Position numbers and translations under genes: made by a program | Part shown: positions 10,494 to 19,847 of the stretch, one piece after another | How the letters are laid out: each line of letters starts with the position of its first letter | How positions within the stretch are numbered: position 1 is the first letter of the stretch | From: an uncultured Paraburkholderia sp. | GTDB lineage: Bacteria > Pseudomonadota > Gammaproteobacteria > Burkholderiales > Burkholderiaceae | Assembly (NCBI GenBank): GCA_940747215.1 | Contig: CALNWS010000003.1 | Coordinates: 1 to 64,000, forward strand | Direction: 5' to 3' | Length of the DNA stretch: 64,000 nucleotides | Notes under the pieces: generated by a model | Told to the model about the DNA's origin: nothing | What the model saw: the letters and a program-made list of their open reading frames with translations, nothing else | Database searches by the model: none

Positions 10494-11499
10494 ATGCCGC
10501 TTGCGTCGCCCGTGCCGTTGCTGGAGAACTCGTTGAAATCGTCATCCCCTCGCCTTGCCCGCCGCCAGTTTTCGCTCGCGGCTGTGTCCGCCGCCGCATC
10601 CGCCGTGCTGGCCGCGTGCTCCACGACCACGACCGGCAGAACCGATAGCGCGCCCGTCGCCGGAACGCCGACCGCGAATCTGCCGCCGCTCGACATACCG
10701 CAGCGCCCGCTTCGCTTAGCGTTGGCGCTCGGCGGCGGTGCCGCGCGCGGGTTTGCTCACATCGGCGTGATCAAGGCGCTGGAGGCGTGCAACATCCAGA
10801 TCGATCTCGTGGCCGGCACGAGTGCGGGCTTGGTGGTCGGCGCGCTGTATGCGTAGGGCATGAACGGTTTCGCGCTCAACAAGCTCGCGTTGACGATGGA
10901 CGAAGCGTCCATCAGCTGGGCGATGCCGTTTCGCACGCGCCGCTTCCTGCAAGGCATCGCGTTGCAGAATTAGAATTATCTGAACACGACGCTCAACAAT
11001 CGTCCTATCGAAAAGATGGCGAAACCGCTCGGTATGGTGGCGACAGATCTTGAAGACGGGTCAGCCGATCCTGTTTCAGCGCGGCAACACGGGCATTGCC
11101 GTGCGCGCGTCGTGCAGCGCGCCGTCGATCTCCGAGCCGGTGAAGATCGGCGAACATGAATACGTGGATGGCGGCCTCGTGAGCCCGGTGCCGGCGTCGT
11201 TCGCACACAAGATGGGCGCCGATTTCGTGATCGCCGTGAACATTTCGCAGCGTCCGGAAAGCGGGCTGACGGCCAGTTCGTTCGACGTGCTGATGCAGAC
11301 CTTTACGATCATGGGCCAGACGCTCAAGGCCTATGAACTCGACAAGTACGCCGATATCGTGATCCGGCCGAATCTGGCGGCCATGAGCGGCAGCGATTTC
11401 TCGCAGCGCAACGCCGCAATTCTCGCGGGTGAGGAAGCCGCGGCGAAAATGATGGCGGAGCTGCAGCGCAAACTCGCAGCAAGCCGGGCGGCGGTCTGA
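10494..11499 (+). pseudogene. Patatin-like phospholipase lipoprotein with two TAG codons and a frameshift
   Basis: Patatin-like (RssA-type) enzymes are Ser-Asp acyl hydrolases. The N-terminus has a twin-arginine-like [10 protein letters not shown] segment and a lipobox VLAAC, so the ancestral protein was an exported lipoprotein. Catalytic features remain: the oxyanion hole [10 protein letters not shown], the nucleophile elbow GTSAG, and the DGG of the catalytic aspartate (EYVDGGLVSP). In-frame TAG codons occur at 10854-10856 and 10971-10973. One inserted base near 11052 shifts the frame before TGQPILFQRGNTG. The frame ends at 11499. With two nonsense codons between the serine and the aspartate, no active enzyme can form without readthrough. 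Confidence 0.92.
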
Positions 11500-11609
11500 A
11501 GCTTACCGGATGAATGACGCGCCGGTTGCACCTGCCGGCGTGGTTATCGCATCTGCCGTTCCTGCGATATTCGAATCAGCAAGCGCAACCGGCCATTGCA
11601 ACCGGACGC

Positions 11610-11642
11610 AAAAAGCCTGCTTCAAAAGAAGCAGGCTTTTTT
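11610..11642. terminator. Bidirectional terminator between patatin remnant and NlpC/P60 gene
   Basis: AAAAGCCTGCTTC and GAAGCAGGCTTTT pair perfectly around an AAAA loop, with an A run before and a T run after. It lies between convergent genes, so it can serve both strands. Confidence 0.85.
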
Positions 11643-11674
11643 ATCGGGCTTAGCCGACACAGGCGGCAGGAAAC

Positions 11675-12340
11675 TTACTGTTTGCCGCCGATCGTCGCGT
11701 TCACACGCTTGCGCAGATCTTCGCCGTCCTGGTAAGATGTTTCGATGCGACGAGCGCCCATGAAGCGCTTTTCCCAATATCCGCTGTCCAAGTCGTCGAC
11801 ACGGATCGTGCTACCGGTGGACGGCGAGTGCACGAACTTGCTGTCGCCGATATAGATGCCGACGTGCGAGAAGGTACGGCGCATGGTATTGAAGAACACT
11901 AGATCGCCCGGCTTCAGATCGCTCACGCGAACTTTTTCGCCCACGCGGCTCATTTCCTCAGCGCGGCGCGGCAAAGCCATGCCCAGCGTGTCCTGGAAGA
12001 CGTAGCGGACGAAGCCGCTGCAATCCAAGCCGGAATCCGGCGTGTTGCCACCCCAACGGTAGCGAACGCCGATCATGTTCAGCGCGCCGATGACGACGTC
12101 GCCTGCTTTGCCAGCCATGCCGGAAAGGAACGATTTGGCGCCGCCATCGCTCTCGGGAGCAACTCCCTGCGAAACAGGGGAAGACAGCGAATTCAACCTG
12201 GGGAGGGCCGAATATGAGGCATTCTGATTAAAACTGCTTACTTCGTCGGCGAAAACGCCAGGAACTGCTGCCATCAAGACGCCAATGAACATCCCGGCGA
12301 CAGCGCGCATACAAGCCTGGGTCAGGTTTCTGTGCTGCAT
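11675..12340 (-). CDS. NlpC/P60 (C40) peptidoglycan endopeptidase, exported
   Basis: The 221-residue frame is intact. Residues 1-31 form a signal peptide (AVAGMFIGVLMAAVPGVFA). The NlpC/P60 domain covers about 80-200. The catalytic cysteine is C107 in LDCSGFV, with histidines H159 (FSHVGIYIG) and H171 (KFVHSP). Such enzymes cut between D-Glu and diaminopimelate in stem peptides and act in the periplasm on the wall. The spacing and length fit small single-domain spr/NlpC-like hydrolases. It is the only intact gene between gltX and lysC. Confidence 0.9.
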   Translation of the reverse strand: MQHRNLTQACMRAVAGMFIGVLMAAVPGVFADEVSSFNQNASYSALPRLNSLSSPVSQGVAPESDGGAKSFLSGMAGKAGDVVIGALNMIGVRYRWGGNTPDSGLDCSGFVRYVFQDTLGMALPRRAEEMSRVGEKVRVSDLKPGDLVFFNTMRRTFSHVGIYIGDSKFVHSPSTGSTIRVDDLDSGYWEKRFMGARRIETSYQDGEDLRKRVNATIGGKQ

Positions 12341-12410
12341 TGGTCGGTAGTTTTTGCTAAAGAATCAGGGGTCTACGGAAAAATTTTGGTCGATGCTAGC
12401 CAATAAGTAT

Positions 12411-14100
12411 TCACGTGTCAAAAAAAATAGAAAAAATCAATTGAGACACGCACCCAATTGGTGAAAGAGGTGAAAAATCAAGGGGCAAGGGCCACTCAAG
12501 GGCCACTTTCAGCAGCTTTCGGGTGTAAGGGTGCGACGGCGTCGCAAAAATCTGCTCAACTTCCCCGCTTTCGACAATCAAACCGTTCTGCATGACCGCG
12601 ACACGGTGAGCCATTGCCCTGATTACGGCCAGCTCGTGACTGATGAAAACGAAGCCGAGGTTGTACTTCTGTTGCAACCCGGCGAGGAGCTTCAGCACCT
12701 GCTGCTGGATCGACACATCAAGGGCGCTGGCGGGTTCGTCGAGGATCAGAACGCGCGGCTCCAGCGCCCGCGCGCAATCGCGATGCGCTGACGTTGCCCG
12801 CCCGAGAACTCGTGCGGATAGTGGTACAGCACCGTGCGATCGAGGCCGACCTCGCGTAGCACCGAAATGACCTTGTCGCGGCGCGCCTGCGGGCTCATCT
12901 GCGGGCGATGCAGCGCCAGACGATCCGCTCGATCGTCTGGCGCGGCGAAAGCGAACTGAACGGGTCCTGAAAGACGACCTGCATGTTCGAACGTAAGGCG
13001 GTCTGCTCGGCACTGCGGTAGCTGCCGAGCGCCCTGCCCTGAAACTCGATTTCGCCGTGCGCGGTACGTTGCAGGCCGAGCAGCGCCATCGCGAGCGTCG
13101 ACTTGCCCGAACCCGATTCGCCGACGATCCCAAGCGTTTCGCCCTGCCGCACCGACACGCTCGCGTCGGCCACCGCGCGAAAACGCCCGGAGCGGAACCA
13201 GCCGTTGAAACCCGGCAGCTTCGTCCTGAAGTCGACGGAAACGTCACGCGCCTCCAGCAGCACCGGCGAGATAGGCAGCACCGGCACGACCGTGCGTTCC
13301 GGCCGGCTCGCGAGCAGGCGCTGCGTGTACGGATGCTGCGGCGACTCGAAAACCTGCTCGACCGTCCCGCTCTCCACGAGCACGCCCCGCTCCATCACCG
13401 CGATACGCTGCGCGAAGTGACGCACGAGGTTCAGGTCGTGCGTAATGAGCAGCACGGCCATGCCGCGCTTGTCGGCTTCGTCGCGCTGCAGTTCGAGCAG
13501 CAGATCGACGATCTGCGCGCGTATCGTCACGTCGAGCGCCGTGGTGGGTTCGTCGGCGAGTAGCAACCGCGGACGGCACACGAGCGCCATTGCGATCATC
13601 GCACGTTGCCGCTGGCCGCCCGAGAGCTGATGCGGGTAGCTGTTCACGCGCTTGCCCGGCTCGATGATACCCGTGCGCCCAAGCAGCGCCACGGCCCGCT
13701 TGCGGGCCTCTGTCGCGCTCACGCCGTCATGCACGACGATCCGTCTCGGCGATCTGGTCGCCGACCGTGTAGAGCGGGTTGAGCGCCGTCATGGGCTCCT
13801 GGAAGATCATCGCGATGTCGGAGCCGCGCAGACCGCGCATTTCGCGCTCGCTTTTGCCGAGCAGATCTTCGTCGTCGAAGCGGATCGCGCCGCTCACCTG
13901 CGCGTCGTTCAGAAGCCGCAACACCGAGAGCGCCGTGACGCGCTCTTGCCCGATCCTGATTCGCCGACGAGCGCCACGCGTTCGCCGCGCCCGATCGCAA
14001 GCGTGACGTCTTTCACGGCGACGGTGTCGCCGAACGACACGTGCAGTCGCTCCAGTTCCAGCAGTGGCGCAGCAGCGCCATTCTTCCCGATCGTGCTCAC
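12411..14100 (-). pseudogene. yejF: YejF-type dual ATPase of an oligopeptide/microcin C ABC importer, broken
   Basis: This is an ABC protein with two nucleotide-binding domains, as in YejF. Domain 1 has Walker A GESGSGKS near the start, then a frameshift, the Q-loop [12 protein letters not shown], another shift near 13735, signature LSGGQRQR and Walker [13 protein letters not shown]. Domain 2 has Walker [10 protein letters not shown]-loop [14 protein letters not shown], and after a further shift near 12895 Walker B LDEPASALD and the H-loop ISHELAV. A perfect 11-bp tandem duplication at 12486-12507 changes the C-terminus. Without it the frame would stop at 12478, while the present frame runs to 12411. 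At least four lesions are present. It overlaps the end of yejE by four bases (14097-14100), as expected in an operon. Confidence 0.9.
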
Positions 14101-15173
14101 TGATTGCCTCCGGCGCGCATCGCATCGGAGATGCGGGTGTCGAGCGCGTTACGCAGCGCGTCGCCCATGAACGTGAGCAGCAACAGCATCGCGACGAGCA
14201 CGCCGAACGTGGACAGCGAAATCCACCACGCGTCGAGATTCGCCTTGCCTTGCGCGAGCAGTTCACCGAGGCTCGGCGTGGGCGACGGCACGCCGAGGCC
14301 GAGAAAATCGAGGCTCGTGAGCGCGAGAATGGTGCCGCTCATGTGGAACGGCAGGAATGCAATGACGGGCGTGAAACTGTTCGGCAGCACGTGACGCCAC
14401 ATAATCTGCCAGTTCGACAGGCCCATCGCGCGCGCGGCGCGCACGTAGTCCTGCTGACGGTTGCGCAGAAACTCGGCACGCACGTAGTCCGACAGGCCGA
14501 TCCAGCCGAACAGCGACAGCAGCACGATGAGCAGGATGAAGCCCGGCTCGAAGATCGACGAGAAGATGATCAGCAGGTACAGCTCGGGCAGCGCGCTCCA
14601 TATCTCGATCAGCCGCTGCCCGACGATGTCGACGCGCCCGCCGCGATGCCGAACACCGTGCCGATCAGCGTGAGCACGAGCGCGAATTCCACCGACACGC
14701 GAAACCTGTACAGCAATCGTGCGAACAGGTCGCGGCCGCGGTCATCGGTACCGAGCCAGTTGTCGCGCGACGGCGGTGCCGGATTCGGCACCTTCGAAGT
14801 TGAGCGTGTCGTAGTAGTAGCGGTTTGGCGGATACACCGCGAAATTGCCCGGCGCGTCGAAACGATGTTTGATATACGGGTCGAGATAATCGGCGGGCGT
14901 CGGGAAGTTGCCACCGAATGTGGTCTCGGCGTACGTCTTGGACAGCGGAAAATACAGCTGGCCGTCGTAGCGCACGACGATCGGTTTGTCGTTCGACCAC
15001 AGCGGGCCGGCGAGACTCGCGGCAAACGCCACCACGAAGATGATCAGGCTCCAGTAGCCGAGACGCTGCTGGCGAAAGCGTTGCCACACGCGCCGCGCGG
15101 GCGACGACGAGATGAACGCGCGAACCGGTTCGTTGCGCGCGGCCGCGTCGGTGGAAAGGCGGGCTCGATTCAT
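14097..15173 (-). pseudogene. yejE: YejE-type ABC permease, frameshifts and small deletion
   Basis: This is the inner-membrane permease of the YejABEF importer. The start ATG at 15173 overlaps the ancestral yejB stop (TGATG). The N-terminal transmembrane helix ([21 protein letters not shown]) is followed by [20 protein letters not shown]. The frame shifts near 14770 into [20 protein letters not shown] and VEFALVLTLIGTVFGIAAG. It breaks again near 14640, where the region for the next loop is short. The last part is in another frame: the permease EAA-like loop RAARAMGLSNWQIMWRHVLP, then [20 protein letters not shown], ending [10 protein letters not shown]. Confidence 0.9.
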
Positions 15174-16198
15174 CAACGCTCCAGTTGTTCGAATTGGATT
15201 GCGGGGATCGACCCACACGTAGCACAAGTCGGAGATCAGCTTGGTAGCAAGCCCGATCAATGTGAAGAGACACAGCGTGTCGAGCACGACCGGATAGTCG
15301 CGCCGCACGACGGACTCATACGAGAGCAGCCCGAGCCCGTCTAGCGAGAAAAGCGTTTCGATCAGCAGGCTGCCCGTGAAAATACGCCAATGAACGCCGC
15401 CGGAAAACCGACGATGAGCGGCAGCAGCGCGTTACGGAAAACGTGCTTCCACAGCACCCTTCTCTCCGACAGACCTTTGGCGCGCGCCGTCAACACATAC
15501 TGCTTGCGGATCTCGTCGAGGAAAGCGTTTTTCGTGAGCATCGTGACCACGGCGAAGCTGCCCACCACGGACGCCATAATCGGCAATGTGATGTGCCACA
15601 GTTAATCGACGATCTTGCCGCCGAGGCTCAACTGCGCCCAGTTATCCGACGTGAGATTGCGCAGCGGAAAAAGCTGCAGGAAGGTGCCGCCGCCGAACAG
15701 CACGAGCAGCAGCACGCCCAGCACGAAGCCGGGAATCGCGTAGCCGATCAACACCACGAGGCTCGTGGCGATGTCGAAGCGCGAGCCGTTGTGCACCGCT
15801 TTCGCGATGCCCAACGGGACCGATATCAGATACGTCAGGAAGAAGGTCCACAGGCCAATGCTGATCGACACCGGCAGCTTGGACACGATCAGCGACCACA
15901 CGCTTTGATGGCGGAAATAGCTCTGCCCGAGATCGAACGTGGCAAAGCGCTTGAGCATCAACCCATAGCGTTCGAGCGGCGGTTTGTCGAAACCGTAGAG
16001 CGCCTTCAGTTGCGCGTCCACGCCGGTGTGCGAGCGCAAACCGAACGGCGCGCCGTTCTCCGCGCCTTTGCGCAATTCGTGCTGCATCTGTTCGACCGGA
16101 CCGCCCGGCACGAACTGGATCACGACGAACGTGAGCGTCAGCACGCTGAGCAAGGTCGGGATCATCAATAGCAGGCGTTTGAAGATGTAGCTCCACAT
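15172..16198 (-). pseudogene. yejB: YejB-type ABC permease, nonsense codon and two frameshifts
   Basis: The frame starts MWSYIFKRLLLMIPTLLSVL, a typical binding-protein-dependent permease beginning, and includes GLWTFFLTYLISVPLGIAK and YAIPGFVLGVLLLVLFGGG. An in-frame TAA at 15604-15602 stops it after GGKIVD. The following codons remain in frame ([16 protein letters not shown], and the EAA loop [22 protein letters not shown]). A frameshift occurs near 15380. A one-base insertion in the last codons (DPR then NPIRTTGAL, where IQFEQLER is expected) moves the reading past the ancestral TGA at 15172-15174. Confidence 0.9.
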
Positions 16199-16258
16199 GG
16201 TCGGCGTTTCCGGTGCGAAGACAGTGAATTAATGGACGTGGCAGCGGCAAACGCTTTG

Positions 16259-18154
16259 CTATTGCGACGCCGCCTGCGGTTGCGCGAACCACCACGTCGA
16301 CGTGATACAGCCTCCCGCCGAATAGTACAGGGGCAGCGTTTGCGGCCATGCGAGACCGCGCTTGAATGCCACGCGATGCGTCGCGCTGTACCAGTGCGGC
16401 AAGACATAGTAGCCATGCATCAGCACACGGTCGAGCGCGTGCGTGGCGTCCACCAGTTGCTAGCGCGTCTGCGCGTGCACGAGCGCGCTCAGGATCGCAT
16501 CCACGACGGGCGACTTCAGCCCGATCATGTTGTCCGAGCCGTGCGTGTCCGCGGCCTTGCTGCCGAAGCGGTCGATCTGCTCCGAACCCGGCACCTGAAC
16601 GTCCGGCATGCGGATCGTCGTAGTGTCGAAATCGAAGGTGTCGAGACGCTTCTGATACACCGCGAAGTCGGACACGCGAAACGTCGCGGTAATGCCGAGC
16701 TTTTGCAGATTGCGGATGAAGGTCGCGACGATCGGCTCCATCTGCGCGCGGACGAGCCCGAGTCGTCGAGAATCTCGAACTGGAACGGCTCGCCTTTGGC
16801 GTTGCGCAATGCGCCGTCGCGATAGGTCCAGCCGGCCTGCTGCAACAGCGCACGAGCCTGCAGCAGATTGGCGCGCAGCGAACCGGGCGGATCGGTGTCA
16901 GGCTGCTTCGGCGGCGGACCGAACACGGCAGGATCGAGTTGCGCGCGCCACGGGTCGAGCAGCGCGAGTTCGCCCGGCGACGGCAGCCCTTTCGCCTGCA
17001 GATCGGTGTTGGCGAAGAAGCTGTCGATACGCGCGTACTGGTTGAAGAACAACTGGCGATTCAGCCACTGGAAGTCGAGCGCGAGATCGAGCGCCTTGCG
17101 CACGCGCACGTCCTGGAAAAGCGGCCGACGCGTGTTCAGCATGAAGCCCTGCATGCCCGTGCCGTTGTGCTGCGGGAACACGCGCTTGATCAGCTCGCCG
17201 TTATCGAATTTCTTGCTGATGTCGCGCCGCACCCAGTTGCGCGCCACGTATTCGACTAGCGCATCGTACTCGCCGGCCTTGAACGCTTCGAGCCGCGCCG
17301 TGCTATCGGAATAGAGCTGGTAGACGATGTGATCGAAGTTGTTCGTGCCGACCCGCACGGACAAAGCCGCGCCCCAGTAATTCGGATCGCGCCGGTACGT
17401 GATCGTGCGGCCGTTGTCGTAGTGATTGATCAGATACGGGCCGCTCGCAATCGGCTTTTCGAACGCCAGTTGATCGAACGGAATACGGCTACCGTCGGGT
17501 TTTATTTCCCACTTGCGCGAGAACACCGGCATGCCGCCCGCGAGCAGCGGCAACTCGCGGTTGCGCTGGTGAAACTCGAAGCGGATCGTGTGCGGATCGA
17601 CCACGACGGCTCGCGTGATCTCGCCGAAAATCGACGCGAATTGCGGTGCGGCTTGCGGGCTCTTCAACGTGTCAAGCGAAAACTTGACATCGTCCGCCGT
17701 GACCGGATCGCCGTTCGAAAACTTCGCGCGCGGATTGATGTGGAAAGTCGTGGAGAGACCCGTCGGGCGCAATGGCGATGTCGTCGGCGAGAAGGCCGTA
17801 GGTGGACGCCACTTCGTCGCTGCTGCCTGTGGTCAAGCTTTCGAACATCAGATCGATGCCCGGCGCCGTATTGCCGCGCAGCGTGAACGGATTGAACTTG
17901 TCGAAACCCGTGAGACGGCTCGGATTAGCCAGCACCAGCGTGCCGCCCTTCGGTGTATCCGGATTGACGTAGTCGAAGTGCTTGAAATTCGCGGGATATT
18001 TCGGCTCGCCGTATTGAGCGATGGCGTAGACGGCATGCGCTTGCGGTGCGACGAGCAAGGCGGTTATGCTGAATATGAGGCATGCTGCGAGATTGCGCTG
18101 TGCGCGCCGCTTGCCGTTACGGGACCAATCGAGGCAGTACCGCCTGGCCAACAC
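16259..18154 (-). pseudogene. yejA: YejA-type periplasmic peptide-binding protein, broken
   Basis: This is the extracellular solute-binding protein (family 5) of the importer. The N-terminal signal segment (LIFSITALLVAPQAHA) is followed by YGEPKYPANFKHFDYVNPDTPKG in pieces. A frameshift near 17770 leads to the long middle section (FSNGDPVTADDVKFSLDTL, and GTGMQGFMLNTRRPLFQDVR). Another shift near 16750 leads to FIRNLQKLGITATFRVSDF. An in-frame TAG is at 16462-16460, and the tail VLPHWYSATHRVAFKRGLAW runs to the stop at 16259. All four yej genes are dead, so oligopeptide uptake by this route is lost. Confidence 0.92.
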
Positions 18155-18286
18155 GCGAGAGTCTATGAATCACGCCGCACCGAGGTGCACGAAGCGTTGA
18201 AACCCGTCGCAAGCCAGTTGTCATGGGGGCCTTGTTGGTCGATCGGTGATTGAAAACGATGTGAGGGACTTCTACCCAATAAACTC

Positions 18287-18791
18287 GTGCGCGCCGCAGT
18301 TGGCCCCGTGTTCGGCGGGCGAGTGGGCGACTTCCTCGAAGGCTCGATGCGCGAAACTTCCGCATCGCACACGACGCTTCCGCCTCCAGGTTTTCTGCGC
18401 CTCGTAAAAGCGGCGCAGCCGCTCTTCACGCCGATGCATCGCTTCTCGCGCTCAGCTATCCCGGCGCCGAGCGCGCGATTTCAATTACGACACGATGGGC
18501 TTGCGAAGGCTTCGCTCGAAGCGAGCGAACGTTATCTCGCCGTGCCGCCAAGGTGTGCGCGTGAACGGCAATTCGGCGGGAGCAATCAGGACGCTCGCTT
18601 TGAGCGGATCAAAAGCTTCGGCAAGATCCCCGACTTTGGCGAATAGAACGCGCTGCTTAGACGCAATCTGACGATTGAGCAGATCGGCATGCTATCGGAT
18701 CTCGCGGCCGGCGTGACGGCAAAGATCGTGCGTGTAGATACGGGTTTAGTGCGGTGGTGGGCGGTGTGGCAGGTGTCGCCGAACAGGTTTA
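18287..18791 (+). pseudogene. fabI: Enoyl-ACP reductase FabI remnant (3' half, scrambled frames)
   Basis: The plus strand between yejA and the small surface-protein gene carries pieces of FabI, the NADH-dependent enoyl-ACP reductase of fatty-acid elongation. Recognisable in order are VGDFLEGSMRE, HADASLLALSYPGAERAI, NYDTMGL and AKASLEASERYLA (with the catalytic Lys), then IKSFGKI, NLTIEQIGMLSDLAAGVTAK and VVGGVAGVAE, each in a different frame. At least five indels are present. The N-terminal nucleotide-binding half is gone, apart from a possible scrap (GALLVDR) near 18215. Elongation must rely on another reductase (second FabI or FabV) elsewhere. Confidence 0.85.
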
Positions 18792-18837
18792 TGCCTTCAG
18801 CATCGTCACGTCATGCGATGCATTCGCTACGCGGAAA

Positions 18838-18867
18838 CAAAAAACCGCCCTCTTACAGGCGGTTTTT
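18838..18867. terminator. Bidirectional terminator between fabI remnant and surface-protein gene
   Basis: An A run followed by CCGCC, a short loop (CTCTTACA) and GGCGG plus five T at 18863-18867 gives a terminator usable on both strands, between convergent genes. Confidence 0.75.
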
Positions 18868-18897
18868 ATGCTTGCGGCTTCAACGATCTTCGACGGC

Positions 18898-19234
18898 TTA
18901 ATGCCAGCCGCAGCGATGATCGTAGTGATCGCGGCCGTAGTCGTAACGGCCCGGAGGATGATGACGATACCAGTCGTCGCGCGCCCAGTAACGGCGGCCG
19001 TCCCAATAACGATCACCATGCCAGCCGATCACGATGGCCGGGCCTGCGCTATACACCGGAGCCGGTTGATACACGACGGGCGGCGACGGTGCGTAGACCG
19101 GCGCAGGCGCCACGTACACCGGCGCGGAATACCAATATGTTGACGCCGACATTCAGACCGCCGGCCATGGCAGCACCCGACGCGCCCAACGTAAGAACTC
19201 CGATCAGAAGCGGAACAAAGCGAGTGGACTTCAT
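18898..19234 (-). pseudogene. Small exported surface-type protein rich in Pro/Tyr/Trp, frameshifted
   Basis: The start ATG at 19234 gives MKSTRFVPLLIGVLTLGASG and AAMAGGLNVGVNI, a clear signal peptide with AMA cleavage site. The frame then shifts at about 19150 (337 bp, one base off a multiple of three). In the other frame the mature part reads VYVAPAPVYAPSPPVVYQPA and IGWHGDRYWDGRRYWARDDW, ending YDHRCGWH. This is the widespread short periplasmic protein with Pro/Tyr-rich linker and tryptophan-rich WDGRRYW tail, found in many Burkholderia. Function is unknown. A single indel separates signal and mature part, so export is lost. Confidence 0.8.
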
Positions 19235-19531
19235 TAATCACCCTTGTTGGGCAAAATATAACGCAAGGGAACGACGCGCATATTTCAACTTTGTAATAAC
19301 TGATGCATAACATCGCTGCCGGCGGGTTTGGTTACGTCTCGTTACAACTGACATGGATTGGTGAAAATCGACCGTTTATTTATTTATTTTTATTTAATTT
19401 ATAGAGCGCAAATTTCTGCAGTTCCGGCGCGTTAGATAAGATGGCAAATCAAATGTAATCGTCGAAAAAACGGCCGCGCAAAACAAAAACCCCAAGAGAC
19501 CGTGATCTCTTGGGGTTTCAGCCGCCACTGC
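19235..19531. other. Intergenic region with an AT-rich patch
   Basis: About 300 bases between the surface-protein remnant and tRNA-Ser. Bases 19374-19408 are almost pure A/T (TTTATTTATTTATTTTTATT and onward), sharply unlike the GC-rich surroundings. It may be an upstream activating or promoter segment, or simply decayed DNA. No coding signal. Confidence 0.45.
19485..19518 (-). terminator. Rho-independent terminator after tRNA-Ser
   Basis: AAACCCCAAGAGA (ending 19499) pairs with TCTCTTGGGGTTT (19506-19518) around a 6-nt loop, with an A run on the low-coordinate side that becomes a T tract on the minus strand. It lies 14 nt beyond the tRNA-Ser 3' end. Confidence 0.85.
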
Positions 19532-19625
19532 TGGCGGAGACGGAGGGATTCGAACCCTCGATCCAGGTTTTGGCCCAGATGCTCCCTTAGCAGGGGAGGG
19601 CCTTCGACCTCTCGGCCACGTCTCC
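19532..19625 (-). tRNA. tRNA-Ser (GCT)
   Basis: A 94-nt tRNA on the minus strand with acceptor GGAGACG, anticodon arm CCTCCCCTGCTAAGGGAGG-like with GCT anticodon, a long variable arm (GCATCTGGGCC...GGATC), GGGTTCGAATCCC T-arm and encoded CCA. The long variable arm and GCT define the AGC/AGU-reading serine tRNA. Confidence 0.96.
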
Positions 19626-19847
19626 CAAACTTTCGGTCGCGCAGGGAGTCAGCGCGACTAAACTAAAATAGTAGCGGGCCGATCCGTTCTGGTCAATGCC
19701 TGACGAACACTTTTTGTGCCAGTTTTGTCATCGCTGACGCATTTTGTTCACATTGACCCGGCGCGCACTTGAGAAAAAAGAAACGCCAACGAAAATGGGA
19801 TACCCAAGAGCGCCCCGCTTCTTCGAAACAGGCCAACCGGACGATAC

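Noticed and set aside
14064..15344. A 426-codon plus-strand frame across yejE/yejB
   Set aside because: It is the shadow of decayed ABC permease genes, whose motifs are clear on the minus strand.
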